Assembly: GCA_945869755.1 (NCBI GenBank)
Contig: CAMBPW010000033.1
Location: 1-9,350, forward strand
Direction of reading: 5' to 3'
DNA from: an uncultured Gemella sp.
Lineage (GTDB): Bacteria; Bacillota; Bacilli; Staphylococcales; Gemellaceae
DNA length: 9,350 nucleotides
Part shown: positions 1 to 6,456 of the stretch, piece by piece
Numbering within the stretch: the first letter of the stretch is position 1
Layout of the letters: every line of letters begins with the position of its first letter
The notes under the pieces: model-generated
The model's input: only the letters and a program-made list of their open reading frames with translations
What the model was told of the DNA's origin: nothing
Database searches by the model: none
Program-made: the position numbers and the translations under genes

Positions 1-200
1 ATAGCGAATCCTATTGGCATTTTAAAGAATACACAAGCTAAAACAATAGCTAGTAACATTGTAGTTAACCCTGTTAACCACCCTTTTAATTTAAAACCTG
101 CTAGTGCCACCAAATAATAAATAATAGGTATAAGTGCTATTAGTGCTGAAATATAAACACTATCTGACACTGGAGCAAGTAATTGTGTAAATTTATCCAT
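1..200 (-). CDS. lctP: L-lactate permease family protein, second tandem copy, N-terminal 66 codons only
   Basis: This is the first part of a membrane permease that runs off the left edge of the window. The reverse strand reads from an ATG at 198-200 (MDKFTQLLAPVSDSVYISAL...) without a stop for 66 codons. I count 55 of 66 residues identical to the N-terminus of the complete lactate permease at 379-2034, with mostly conservative changes (L/M, I/V), and the alignment has no gap. The two first membrane segments (about residues 15-35 and 42-60) are therefore shared. A Shine-Dalgarno AAAGGGGG lies at 210-217, 9 nt before the ATG, and a promoter at 248-276. LctP-family proteins are secondary transporters of lactate or glycolate with a proton. 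Whether this copy is intact, and whether it has the same substrate, cannot be seen here. Confidence 0.9.
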   Translation of the reverse strand, partial: MDKFTQLLAPVSDSVYISALIALIPIIYYLVALAGFKLKGWLTGLTTMLLAIVLACVFFKMPIGFA

Positions 201-247
201 TTTTTATGTCCCCCTTTATTTTTTTACGGATAATATTTATGTAAATT

Positions 248-276
248 ATTATACATTACTTTAGAAATTTTGTAAA
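248..276 (-). promoter_or_regulatory. Sigma-A-type promoter of the downstream lctP copy
   Basis: On the minus strand a -35 box TTTACA (271-276) and a perfect -10 box TATAAT (248-253) are separated by exactly 17 nt. Transcription would begin near 241, giving a leader of about 40 nt before the ATG at 200. The -35 region shares a short element with the promoter of the other lctP copy. The spacing and boxes are seen directly; activity is inferred. Confidence 0.75.
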
Positions 277-325
277 GCGTTTTTATAATTTTTTTAAATC
301 GCTTCCCATAATAAAATAAATAAAA

Positions 326-357
326 AACTCCGTAATTTACTATAAAATCACGGAGTT
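326..357 (-). terminator. Rho-independent terminator of the complete lctP gene
   Basis: A hairpin with arms AACTCCGTAATTT (326-338) and AAATCACGGAGTT (345-357) pairs over 13 positions with one mismatch around a 6-nt loop. In the minus-strand transcript it is followed by TTTTTTATTTATTTTATT. It lies 21 nt past the permease stop codon at 379 and upstream of the next permease's promoter, so the two copies are separate transcription units. The plus-strand side has GGGACATAGCC rather than a U-tract directly after the stem, so it acts mainly in the minus direction. Confidence 0.88.
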
Positions 358-378
358 GGGACATAGCCTTTTTTTATT

Positions 379-2034
379 TTATGGATGCACTGGAATCATC
401 CAAGATAATATACCTGTTGATTGTGCTGCAACGATAATACATATTATTAATAATATTACTATACTATGTTTAAATGTATATTTTAACAATTCTGATTCTT
501 TCCCTACTAATCCAACTGCAGCTGCCGCAACTGCGATAGATTGTGGAGAAATCATCTTACCTGCAACTCCACCAGAAGCATTAGCTGCAACTGCTAATAA
601 TGGATCCATTCCTACCCCATTTGCAGTAACTTCTTGTAACTTTGTAAATAATAAGTTTGATGAAGTATCTGAACCTGTAATAAATACTCCTATCCAACCT
701 AGTGCCGAAGAGAAGAATACAAATGATTTTCCTGTTGCTGCTAAGGCACTTCCTAATGTATTTGTCATTCCTGATGCGTTCATTACATAAGCAAATCCTA
801 CTACAAAACAAATTGTTAATAGTGCTATTTTAATTTCATTGAATGTATCAATAAAAACTTTAAACATATCTTGCCAAGAAATTTTTATTATAAATTTAGC
901 TATAATTGCTGCCACTAAAATTGATGTTCCTGTAGCTCCTAAAATATCTAATTTATAAACTGCTGATATTTCTTTTCCTGACATAGAACTTATAATATTT
1001 TTATGAATTAATGGTATTTCTATTAATGTTGTAAACTGACCAAAAAATTTTTTAACTGGTTTTAATGTCCAAATACAAATAGTTGCAATTAAAACTACAA
1101 ATGGCGACCAAGCAATAATTATATCTTTAATTGAATGCTTAGCTTTTTCTACTTGAGTAGTTTCTTCATCAAGTTCATCTTTAAATTTCCAAATCGTTTT
1201 TGGTTGCCAAAATCTAAGTAAAATAACTGTCGCTAATAACGAAACTAGTGATGCTAATATCGCTGGTAAGTCAGGCCCTAAATATACTGCACTTACATAT
1301 TCTGCTACTGCAAAAGAAATACCTGAAACTAAAATAACTGGTAATATTTCTAAAGTTTTCTTAAATCCTGCCATAATAAATACTACATAAAAAGGTACAA
1401 TTAATGCTAATATAGGTAACTGATGTCCTACCATAGCAGAAATTTCTGACGCTGAAATAGGCGTACCATTTGAATAACTTGCAAGTCCATTAACAGCTGT
1501 TACAGGTATCCCTACTGCTCCAAATGCAACTGGTGCAGTGTTGGCTACTAACGCAATACCTGCTGCATATAGTGGTTTAAATCCTAATCCTACAAGTAAC
1601 GCTGCTGAAATCGCAACTGGTGCTCCAAATCCTGCCGATCCTTCTAAAAATGAACTAAAAGAAAATGCAATTAATAATGCTTGAATACGTCTATCGTCTG
1701 TTAAAGAAGTAACACTATCACGTATAACATTAAAATGCCCTGTCTTTACTGTCATCTTATATAAAAATACAGACATTAATATTATCCAACCTATCGGTAA
1801 TAAACCGTAAGTTATTCCGTGTCCTGTTGAAGCTAATGCAAATCCTATCGGCATTTTGAAAAATAGACACGCTAAAATAATAGCTAAAATTAATGTAGTT
1901 AAACCAGTCAACCACCCTTTCATTTTAAAACCTGCAAGTGCAACTAGATAGTAAATAATTGGAATTAAAGCAATTAACGCTGATAAATAAATACTATCTC
2001 CTACAGGCTGTATCATTTGTGTAAATTTATCCAT
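379..2034 (-). CDS. lctP: L-lactate permease (LctP family), complete
   Basis: This 551-residue polytopic membrane protein has the length and character of the LctP/GlcA lactate-glycolate permease family, which moves lactate across the cytoplasmic membrane with a proton. Hydrophobic segments run the whole length, broken by a charged cytoplasmic-type loop around residues 280-305 (KFKDELDEETTQVEKAKHS). Family-typical stretches are FLEGSAGFGAPVAI (about 129-142), NTAPVAFGAVGIPV (about 165-178), and a C-terminal NASGG...KMISPQSIAVA region (about 485-503). The start ATG at 2032-2034 is preceded by AAGGGGG (2043-2049) at good spacing and by a consensus-like promoter. The same N-terminal sequence recurs at the neighbouring copy, which supports this start. 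A terminator follows. The family is clear; lactate rather than glycolate as substrate is inferred from family membership. Import versus export cannot be decided from sequence. Confidence 0.93.
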   Translation of the reverse strand: MDKFTQMIQPVGDSIYLSALIALIPIIYYLVALAGFKMKGWLTGLTTLILAIILACLFFKMPIGFALASTGHGITYGLLPIGWIILMSVFLYKMTVKTGHFNVIRDSVTSLTDDRRIQALLIAFSFSSFLEGSAGFGAPVAISAALLVGLGFKPLYAAGIALVANTAPVAFGAVGIPVTAVNGLASYSNGTPISASEISAMVGHQLPILALIVPFYVVFIMAGFKKTLEILPVILVSGISFAVAEYVSAVYLGPDLPAILASLVSLLATVILLRFWQPKTIWKFKDELDEETTQVEKAKHSIKDIIIAWSPFVVLIATICIWTLKPVKKFFGQFTTLIEIPLIHKNIISSMSGKEISAVYKLDILGATGTSILVAAIIAKFIIKISWQDMFKVFIDTFNEIKIALLTICFVVGFAYVMNASGMTNTLGSALAATGKSFVFFSSALGWIGVFITGSDTSSNLLFTKLQEVTANGVGMDPLLAVAANASGGVAGKMISPQSIAVAAAAVGLVGKESELLKYTFKHSIVILLIICIIVAAQSTGILSWMIPVHP

Positions 2035-2081
2035 TATAACAACCCCCTTAGTTTTGGATATTAATTTATTTTGTTTACTTA

Positions 2082-2110
2082 ATTATATACTAAATAAATG
2101 TTTTTGTAAA
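2082..2110 (-). promoter_or_regulatory. Sigma-A-type promoter of the complete lctP gene
   Basis: On the minus strand TTTACA (2105-2110) and TATAAT (2082-2087) are separated by exactly 17 nt, the same boxes and spacing as at the second lctP copy. Transcription would start near 2075, giving a leader of about 40 nt with the AAGGGGG ribosome site. A second -10-like TATAAT with an extended TGT lies upstream at 2124-2132 but has no recognisable -35, so I do not call it separately. Confidence 0.77.
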
Positions 2111-2171
2111 GGTTTTTATTAGCATTATAACAACGTTCTATAAAATAATTATATTTTCTTATATATAATAA

Positions 2172-2217
2172 AAATAGATATACAAATTTATAATTTTATA
2201 AATTCATATATCTATTT
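2172..2217 (-). terminator. Long AU-rich hairpin terminating the secG-rnr-smpB unit
   Basis: Two 21-nt arms (2172-2192 and 2197-2217) pair around a 4-nt loop just 20 nt past the smpB stop. Read as DNA there are two mismatches. In the minus-strand transcript both become G-U wobbles, so the RNA stem is continuous over 21 positions, whereas the plus-strand transcript would have two C-A mismatches. A short U-rich run (TTTTATTATATAT) follows in the minus direction. The stem is almost all A-U, weaker per pair than usual, so the length must supply the stability. Position and strand bias support a terminator or 3' end stabiliser for smpB mRNA. Confidence 0.68.
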
Positions 2218-2236
2218 AATATTTTGTTATAATATA

Positions 2237-2698
2237 TTAATAACGCTGTTTCTCTTTTAACGCTCTATTTATTTCTTTTTTCGCTTCTTTTTGTTTTAAT
2301 GTATTGCGTTTATCATAATTTTTTTTACCTTTTGCAATAGAAATTAACAATTTTGCATAACCATTTTTTATATAAAGTTTCAGTGGAATAATACTTACTC
2401 CTTGTTCATTCTGGTTTTCTTGAAGAATAGCTATTTGTCGTTTTTTCATCAATAACTTTCTAACTCTTAATGGCTCATGATTAAATCTATTTCCTTCTTC
2501 AAAATGAGAAATATGTATATTATATGCAAAAATTTCTCCATGACGAATTTGACAATAAGAATCTTTTAAATTAATTTTCCCACGACGTATTGATTTTATT
2601 TCTGTTCCTGTTAATACTATTCCAGCTTCATAAGTTTCTTCAATAAAATAATCGTGTGTAGCTTTTTTATTATTAGCGATTATTTTTACTTCTGTCAT
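2237..2698 (-). CDS. smpB: SsrA-binding protein SmpB (trans-translation)
   Basis: SmpB binds tmRNA (ssrA) and carries it into stalled ribosomes so that the nascent peptide is tagged and the ribosome released. The 153-residue length is standard. The N-terminal family signature is clear (ANNKKATHDYFIEETYEAGI, about residues 8-27), followed by GTEIKSIR (31-38), the core beta-barrel, and GKKNYDKRNTLKQKEAKKE (about 124-142), which leads into the basic C-terminal tail that enters the mRNA channel. The gene starts 26 nt inside the end of rnr in another frame, so translation is probably coupled. Its ribosome site AAGGAAG (2711-2717) lies within the lysine-rich rnr tail, 12 nt from the ATG and so rather distant. 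The tmRNA gene itself is not in this window. A long hairpin follows the stop. Confidence 0.97.
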   Translation of the reverse strand: MTEVKIIANNKKATHDYFIEETYEAGIVLTGTEIKSIRRGKINLKDSYCQIRHGEIFAYNIHISHFEEGNRFNHEPLRVRKLLMKKRQIAILQENQNEQGVSIIPLKLYIKNGYAKLLISIAKGKKNYDKRNTLKQKEAKKEINRALKEKQRY

Positions 2699-4856
2699 AT
2701 TTATTTTTTTCTTCCTTTTTACGTTTAGTTTTTTCTTTATTATAATATATTTCTTTATGTTTTAATATTTTAAAATCTATTGTTTGATTTTCTAAATCTA
2801 CACAAGTTGTTCTAACTATTACTTTATCCCCTATTCTATATATTTTTCCACTTCTTTTGCCAATTAATATAAGATTTTTTTCATCAAATTCGTAATAATC
2901 ATCAAGCATTGATTTTATATGACATAATCCCTCAATCATATTCGGAAGTGTAACAAAAATTCCAAATCTTGTTACAGAAGATATTATCCCTTCAAATTTT
3001 TCCATTTCTTTTTCAAGCATATATTCACATTTTTTTATTTGGTCTACTTCTCTTTCACAATCTACTGCTCGTTTTTCACAGATTGAACTACTTTCTGACG
3101 CTACTGATAAAATATCTTCAAAGTGCTCTTTATTTTTTTCACTTAAATCTCCATTAAATAAATAACTTCTTATCATTCTATGAACTAATAAATCTGGATA
3201 TCTTCTTATTGGAGATGTAAAATGAGTGTAATATTTTGCTGATAATGCAAAATGCCCTATATTTAAGTATGAATATCTTGCTTGATTCATTGTTCTTAAA
3301 AGTACAGTTGATAATATACTTTCAGCATTTGTATTTCTAAATTTTTCTAACATATTTGCGAGTGCATAAGATTCTATTTCTTCAACATTTGTTTTTGAAC
3401 GATATCCAAAACTTGCTGATAAATCAAAGAAATGTTTTAATTTTTCTATTTTAGGTTTTTCGTGAATACGATAAATAAATGGTACTTCTAACCAATAAAA
3501 ATGCTCTGCTACAACTTCATTTGCACTTAGCATAAAATCTTCTATCATTTTTTCAGCTTTATTTCTTTCACGTAATACTATATCTATTACTTTACCATTT
3601 TCATCTACTATAACTTTTGATTCAGATTTATCAAAATCAATCGCTCCTCTTTTTTCTCTATGTAGTCTAATTTTTTCAGATAGTTCCAATGCTTTATTCA
3701 ACATTGATAAATATTCACTATATTCTCTACTTACAATTTCATCATTTTCATAAACAGCATTAACTTTTTTGTATGTTAATCTCCCTTTAGATTTTATTAC
3801 AGCAGGGTATATATCATATTGTGTAATTATTCCATTGTCATTAAAATTAATGTCGCAACAAATTGTATAACGTAAAACATTAGGATTTAATGAACAAATA
3901 TTGTTAGATAATTTTCGTGGTAACATTGGAATAACTCTATCTACTAAATAAACACTACATCCTCTATTTAGTGCCTCTTTATCTAAAAAGCTATTTTCTG
4001 TTACATATCTACTAACATCTGCTATAAAAACTTTCAGTCTATATCCTTTTTTTGTTTTAACTACAGATATAGCATCGTCTAAATCTTTTGAGTCATCGCC
4101 GTCTATAGTTACTACCATTTCTTTAGTACAATCTACATAATTATCTTCTAAAATTACTTCTTCACTTATACTTTTTAATTCTTCATCTATCTCTTTAGGA
4201 AAATCTATTGGTATTTGATATTTATAAACCGTAGATAAAATATCTATTCCTGGATCATCTTTATGACCTAATATTTTTATTATTATACCTTGATGTTCAT
4301 CATAGCGATTTTTTGCATAATCTGTAATTTCTACTAATACTTTTGCACCATCTACTATATCTTTAAAATTATTGTTGTTGATTTTAATGTATTTTTCTAT
4401 ATTTTTATCATCACTTTTTACATAGGAAAATAATTTCGCTTTTATTAATGTTCCTACTGTATAACGTGTATTTCTTTCTAATATTTCTACAACTACACCT
4501 TCTAAATTTTTTTCTCCTAAAAAATTATTGTCTATTTTTACTTTTACAACATCTCCTGTAATTGCAGATTTTAAAAATCCTTTAGGAATATATATTTCTG
4601 ATTCTATTTTTTCTGAATAAACAAATGCAAAACCATTGCTATTAACTCTAATTATTCCATCTAAATAAAAAATATTTTGAAGATAAATAAATTTTTCATT
4701 TTTTAGTTGACTAATAATTTTTTTTCTAGTTAAATTTTCTACATTTTTTATTAATTCTACAAAATCTTTTGATTTTTCTATTTCTAATATTTCTTTTAGT
4801 TGTTCAATTGTTAATACATTTTTTTCTTGAAATATTTTTATTATATTGTCTACCAT
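2673..4856 (-). CDS. rnr: Ribonuclease R, 3'-5' exoribonuclease
   Basis: RNase R degrades structured RNA processively from the 3' end and, in better-studied bacteria, helps remove non-stop mRNA during trans-translation, so its neighbour smpB fits. The 727-residue protein shows the expected order: an N-terminal helical region (about 1-60), cold-shock/OB-like domains (about 65-220), the RNB catalytic domain (about 240-565) and an S1 domain (about 620-700). The metal-binding acidic cluster DGDDSKDLDDAI is present (Asp252, Asp258, Asp260, Asp261), as is the conserved HFTSPIRRYPDLLVHR (545-560). The C-terminal tail is lysine-rich (KEKTKRKKEEKNKYDRSKNN), typical of RNase R rather than RNase II. The start ATG at 4854-4856 has a perfect AAGGAGG at 4861-4867 with a short 4-nt gap. 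A terminator-like hairpin lies immediately upstream, leaving no room for a clear separate promoter. Confidence 0.97.
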   Translation of the reverse strand: MVDNIIKIFQEKNVLTIEQLKEILEIEKSKDFVELIKNVENLTRKKIISQLKNEKFIYLQNIFYLDGIIRVNSNGFAFVYSEKIESEIYIPKGFLKSAITGDVVKVKIDNNFLGEKNLEGVVVEILERNTRYTVGTLIKAKLFSYVKSDDKNIEKYIKINNNNFKDIVDGAKVLVEITDYAKNRYDEHQGIIIKILGHKDDPGIDILSTVYKYQIPIDFPKEIDEELKSISEEVILEDNYVDCTKEMVVTIDGDDSKDLDDAISVVKTKKGYRLKVFIADVSRYVTENSFLDKEALNRGCSVYLVDRVIPMLPRKLSNNICSLNPNVLRYTICCDINFNDNGIITQYDIYPAVIKSKGRLTYKKVNAVYENDEIVSREYSEYLSMLNKALELSEKIRLHREKRGAIDFDKSESKVIVDENGKVIDIVLRERNKAEKMIEDFMLSANEVVAEHFYWLEVPFIYRIHEKPKIEKLKHFFDLSASFGYRSKTNVEEIESYALANMLEKFRNTNAESILSTVLLRTMNQARYSYLNIGHFALSAKYYTHFTSPIRRYPDLLVHRMIRSYLFNGDLSEKNKEHFEDILSVASESSSICEKRAVDCEREVDQIKKCEYMLEKEMEKFEGIISSVTRFGIFVTLPNMIEGLCHIKSMLDDYYEFDEKNLILIGKRSGKIYRIGDKVIVRTTCVDLENQTIDFKILKHKEIYYNKEKTKRKKEEKNKYDRSKNNR

Positions 4857-4891
4857 AATACCTCCTTATTTTAATATAGTTAAATAAAACA

Positions 4892-4919
4892 GACCCAAAA
4901 TGCACAAACATTTTGGGTC
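4892..4919 (-). terminator. Intrinsic terminator-like hairpin between secG and rnr (possible attenuator)
   Basis: Perfect 11-nt arms GACCCAAAATG (4892-4902) and CATTTTGGGTC (4909-4919) enclose a 6-nt loop. In the minus-strand transcript the stem is followed by TGTTTTATTTAA, a moderate U-tract. It begins 12 nt past the secG stop and ends 25 nt before the rnr ribosome binding site. Because I see no convincing promoter in the remaining gap, some readthrough is probably needed to express rnr and smpB, so partial termination is the likeliest role. Confidence 0.8.
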
Positions 4920-4930
4920 AATATACAGAC

Positions 4931-5161
4931 TTAGAATTTTAACCAAGTAAGGCATAATAATGAAACAAAGAAAATTAATGCTAATATTATTGTTACTCTT
5001 TGTAATATTAATTCTGCTCCTCTTACTTTTTGTTTTCCAAATAATTCTTCTGCTCCACCTGTTAGTCCTGATAAACCACCAGATTTACTCTCTTGTAACA
5101 TTACAATTATTATAATTAGAATGCTACTTATTATTGCTAATGTCATTAAAAAAGTATGCAT
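4931..5161 (-). CDS. secG: Protein-export membrane protein SecG
   Basis: SecG is the small non-essential subunit of the SecYEG translocon and stimulates SecA-driven protein export. The 76-residue protein has the standard layout: a first membrane helix (about residues 3-22), then the conserved loop LQESKSGGLSGLTGGAEELFG (about 22-42), then KQKVRGAELILQRVT leading into the second helix (about 54-74). I place the start at the ATG at 5159-5161, not the in-frame ATG 21 nt upstream. AAGGAGG (5167-5173) sits 5 nt before the chosen ATG, and MHTFLMTL is the usual SecG beginning. The longer reading would place the ribosome site inside the gene. It has its own promoter (5192-5220) and is followed by a hairpin, then rnr and smpB, a neighbourhood common in Bacilli. 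Confidence 0.95.
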   Translation of the reverse strand: MHTFLMTLAIISSILIIIIVMLQESKSGGLSGLTGGAEELFGKQKVRGAELILQRVTIILALIFFVSLLCLTWLKF

Positions 5162-5166
5162 ACTAT

Positions 5167-5173
5167 CCTCCTT
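5167..5173 (-). promoter_or_regulatory. Ribosome binding site that fixes the secG start
   Basis: A perfect AAGGAGG on the minus strand lies 5 nt before the ATG at 5159-5161. The alternative upstream ATG at 5180-5182 is preceded by CATTTAGA, with no purine-rich site at useful spacing, and would lie only a few bases from the predicted transcription start. Confidence 0.88.
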
Positions 5174-5191
5174 ATTTATCACGCATTCTAA

Positions 5192-5220
5192 ATGATAGCA
5201 TACATTTTAAAAAAATGCAA
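5192..5220 (-). promoter_or_regulatory. Extended -10 promoter of secG (and probably rnr-smpB)
   Basis: On the minus strand TTGCAT (5215-5220) and TATCAT (5192-5197) are separated by exactly 17 nt. A TGC precedes the -10 box, giving an extended -10. Transcription would begin near 5185, about 24 nt before the secG ATG. The -35 box lies only 6 nt past the yacL stop, so secG can be transcribed independently of yacL. No clear terminator separates yacL from this promoter, so readthrough from yacL is also possible. Confidence 0.68.
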
Positions 5221-5226
5221 CTACAT

Positions 5227-6309
5227 CTAAATTATTTTAGTAAATATTATTCTTCCTGATGATGTTTGAAGTACACTTTGTACTTTTACATCTACTTCTT
5301 CACCAACATATTTTTTTCCATTTTCTACTACAATCATAGTTCCATCACTCGTGTAAGCTACACCTTGATTATTTTCTTTTCCTTCACGTTGAATATAAAC
5401 TCTTAATTCTTCCCCTGCTGTTAAAATTGGTTTAACTGCATTAGATAAATCATTCACATTTAAAACTTTTATCGATTGAAGTGTTGCTAATTTATTTAAG
5501 TTATAATCTGTAGTTATAATTGCACATTTATTTTTTTGTGCATAAGTTATTAATAAATTATCAACAGCAGAATATTCATTGTATTTATAATTATTATCAA
5601 TTATTAAATTGATATTTTCCATTTTTTGTAAATCTTCAACACAATCAAGTCCTAAACGACCTTTCGACCTTTTTATCGGGTCTTCTGAATCCGATATAAG
5701 CTGTAATTCTTTCAAAACAAATTCTGGAACTATAATATTCCCTTCTAAAAATCCTGTGCTAGCAACATCGTGTATTCTCGAATCAATTAATGCACTCGTA
5801 TCAATAACTTTATCAGTAGCATATTTTTCTTTAGTAGATTTTTTATTTTCTGATTTTTGTTTATTAAGAATTTTAGAAGTAAATATGTTTAATGTTTCTG
5901 TACTTCTTCTATATCCGATTATAAAACCTAAATAGCCAAATACTACATATATTAGTCCTGATAATATTATTGCTATCCACTCTATCGTAACTATTGAATT
6001 TGTTGCTACGTTTAATAGAGTAGCTATTAAAAGTCCAACTGCAAGTCCTATAGTAGTAAATATTACTTTTGCCATTGGTATTGTTGTTAATTTTTCTTCT
6101 ACTTTTTTTATTGCCGACACTAATTTACCAGAAAATAATAAAGACAAAATTATAAAAATTAATGTTGTAGTAGCTATTGTTATAATTCTTAACATCGTAT
6201 CGCCAATTATATCAGAAAAATAATTGTTGTTTATTAACGCATTAGCTGTTAATGTCCCAATAGTTAATCCTATTAATCCTGAAATTAAAATTATTAATTT
6301 CCTTAACAT
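5227..6309 (-). CDS. yacL: Membrane-anchored PIN-TRAM domain protein, YacL family
   Basis: The 360-residue protein has four predicted membrane helices (about 4-26, 39-61, 79-101, 111-133), a lysine-rich linker (about 148-166), a PIN nuclease-fold domain (about 167-285) and a C-terminal TRAM RNA-binding domain (about 295-358). This is the architecture of Bacillus YacL. PIN acidic residues are in place: Asp170 (VIDTSALID), Glu201 (VLKEL), Asp250 (SAVDNLL) and Asp268 (ITTDYNLN), so it looks catalytically competent for metal-dependent RNA cleavage. The substrate is not established to my knowledge. The start ATG at 6307-6309 has AAAGGAG at 6317-6323. In Bacillus subtilis yacL follows radA-disA in the clpC operon. 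Here disA is missing, and a hairpin plus a good promoter separate yacL from radA. Confidence 0.93.
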   Translation of the reverse strand: MLRKLIILISGLIGLTIGTLTANALINNNYFSDIIGDTMLRIITIATTTLIFIILSLLFSGKLVSAIKKVEEKLTTIPMAKVIFTTIGLAVGLLIATLLNVATNSIVTIEWIAIILSGLIYVVFGYLGFIIGYRRSTETLNIFTSKILNKQKSENKKSTKEKYATDKVIDTSALIDSRIHDVASTGFLEGNIIVPEFVLKELQLISDSEDPIKRSKGRLGLDCVEDLQKMENINLIIDNNYKYNEYSAVDNLLITYAQKNKCAIITTDYNLNKLATLQSIKVLNVNDLSNAVKPILTAGEELRVYIQREGKENNQGVAYTSDGTMIVVENGKKYVGEEVDVKVQSVLQTSSGRIIFTKII

Positions 6310-6338
6310 AAAATCACTCCTTTTTAAATTATTTTTTT

Positions 6339-6368
6339 ATTATAACACAATACTTTATTCACTTTCAA
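6339..6368 (-). promoter_or_regulatory. Extended -10 promoter of yacL
   Basis: On the minus strand TTGAAA (6363-6368) and a perfect TATAAT (6339-6344) are separated by 18 nt, and TGT directly precedes the -10 box. Transcription would begin near 6332, giving a leader of about 20 nt that contains the AAAGGAG ribosome site. This gives yacL a transcript independent of clpC-radA. Confidence 0.75.
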
Positions 6369-6429
6369 CTTTTTCTGTAAATAAATATTGTATTTAATAT
6401 AATATATTATTTAATTAAAATTTAATTAA

Positions 6430-6456
6430 TGTAGTGGCGAAATAATCGCCACTACA
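6430..6456 (-). terminator. Hairpin terminator after radA
   Basis: Perfect arms GTAGTGGCGA (6431-6440) and TCGCCACTAC (6446-6455) enclose a 5-nt loop, with one extra T-A pair at the base. The hairpin begins directly next to the radA stop codon (6458-6460). It is the most G+C-rich short stretch in its surroundings. The following minus-strand sequence, ATTAATTAAATTTTAATT, is AU-rich but not a clean U-tract, so termination may be incomplete. Confidence 0.7.

Noticed and set aside
268..288. A catabolite-response (cre) operator at the lctP promoters
   Set aside because: The copy here has one base too many at the centre, and the copy at 2102-2119 lacks the central C and the distal C. The similarity is too weak to call as a feature.
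356..790. A 144-codon open frame on the plus strand
   Set aside because: It lies entirely antisense to the well-supported lactate permease. It has no ribosome site or promoter and its translation is low-complexity, so it is a shadow frame.
581..811. A 76-codon minus-strand open frame within lctP
   Set aside because: It overlaps the permease in another frame and its translation resembles no known protein.
2111..2236. A possible tmRNA (ssrA) or other RNA gene next to smpB
   Set aside because: The stretch is too short and almost all A/T, with no tRNA-like acceptor end or tag reading frame. Only the terminator hairpin and upstream lctP sequence are seen.
4865..4925. A promoter for rnr between secG and rnr
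   Set aside because: TATATT-like -10 candidates exist near 4874-4880, but there is no -35 at proper spacing, and a start there would leave almost no leader before the ribosome site.
5190..5222. A terminator after yacL built from GCAT/ATGC repeats
   Set aside because: The arms are only 4-5 nt and interrupted. The same bases are better explained as the secG promoter.
6380..6430. TTTAATTAA direct repeats and short palindromes between radA and yacL
   Set aside because: These are very short, purely A/T and expected by chance in such AT-rich sequence. They form at most the AU-rich trail of the radA hairpin.
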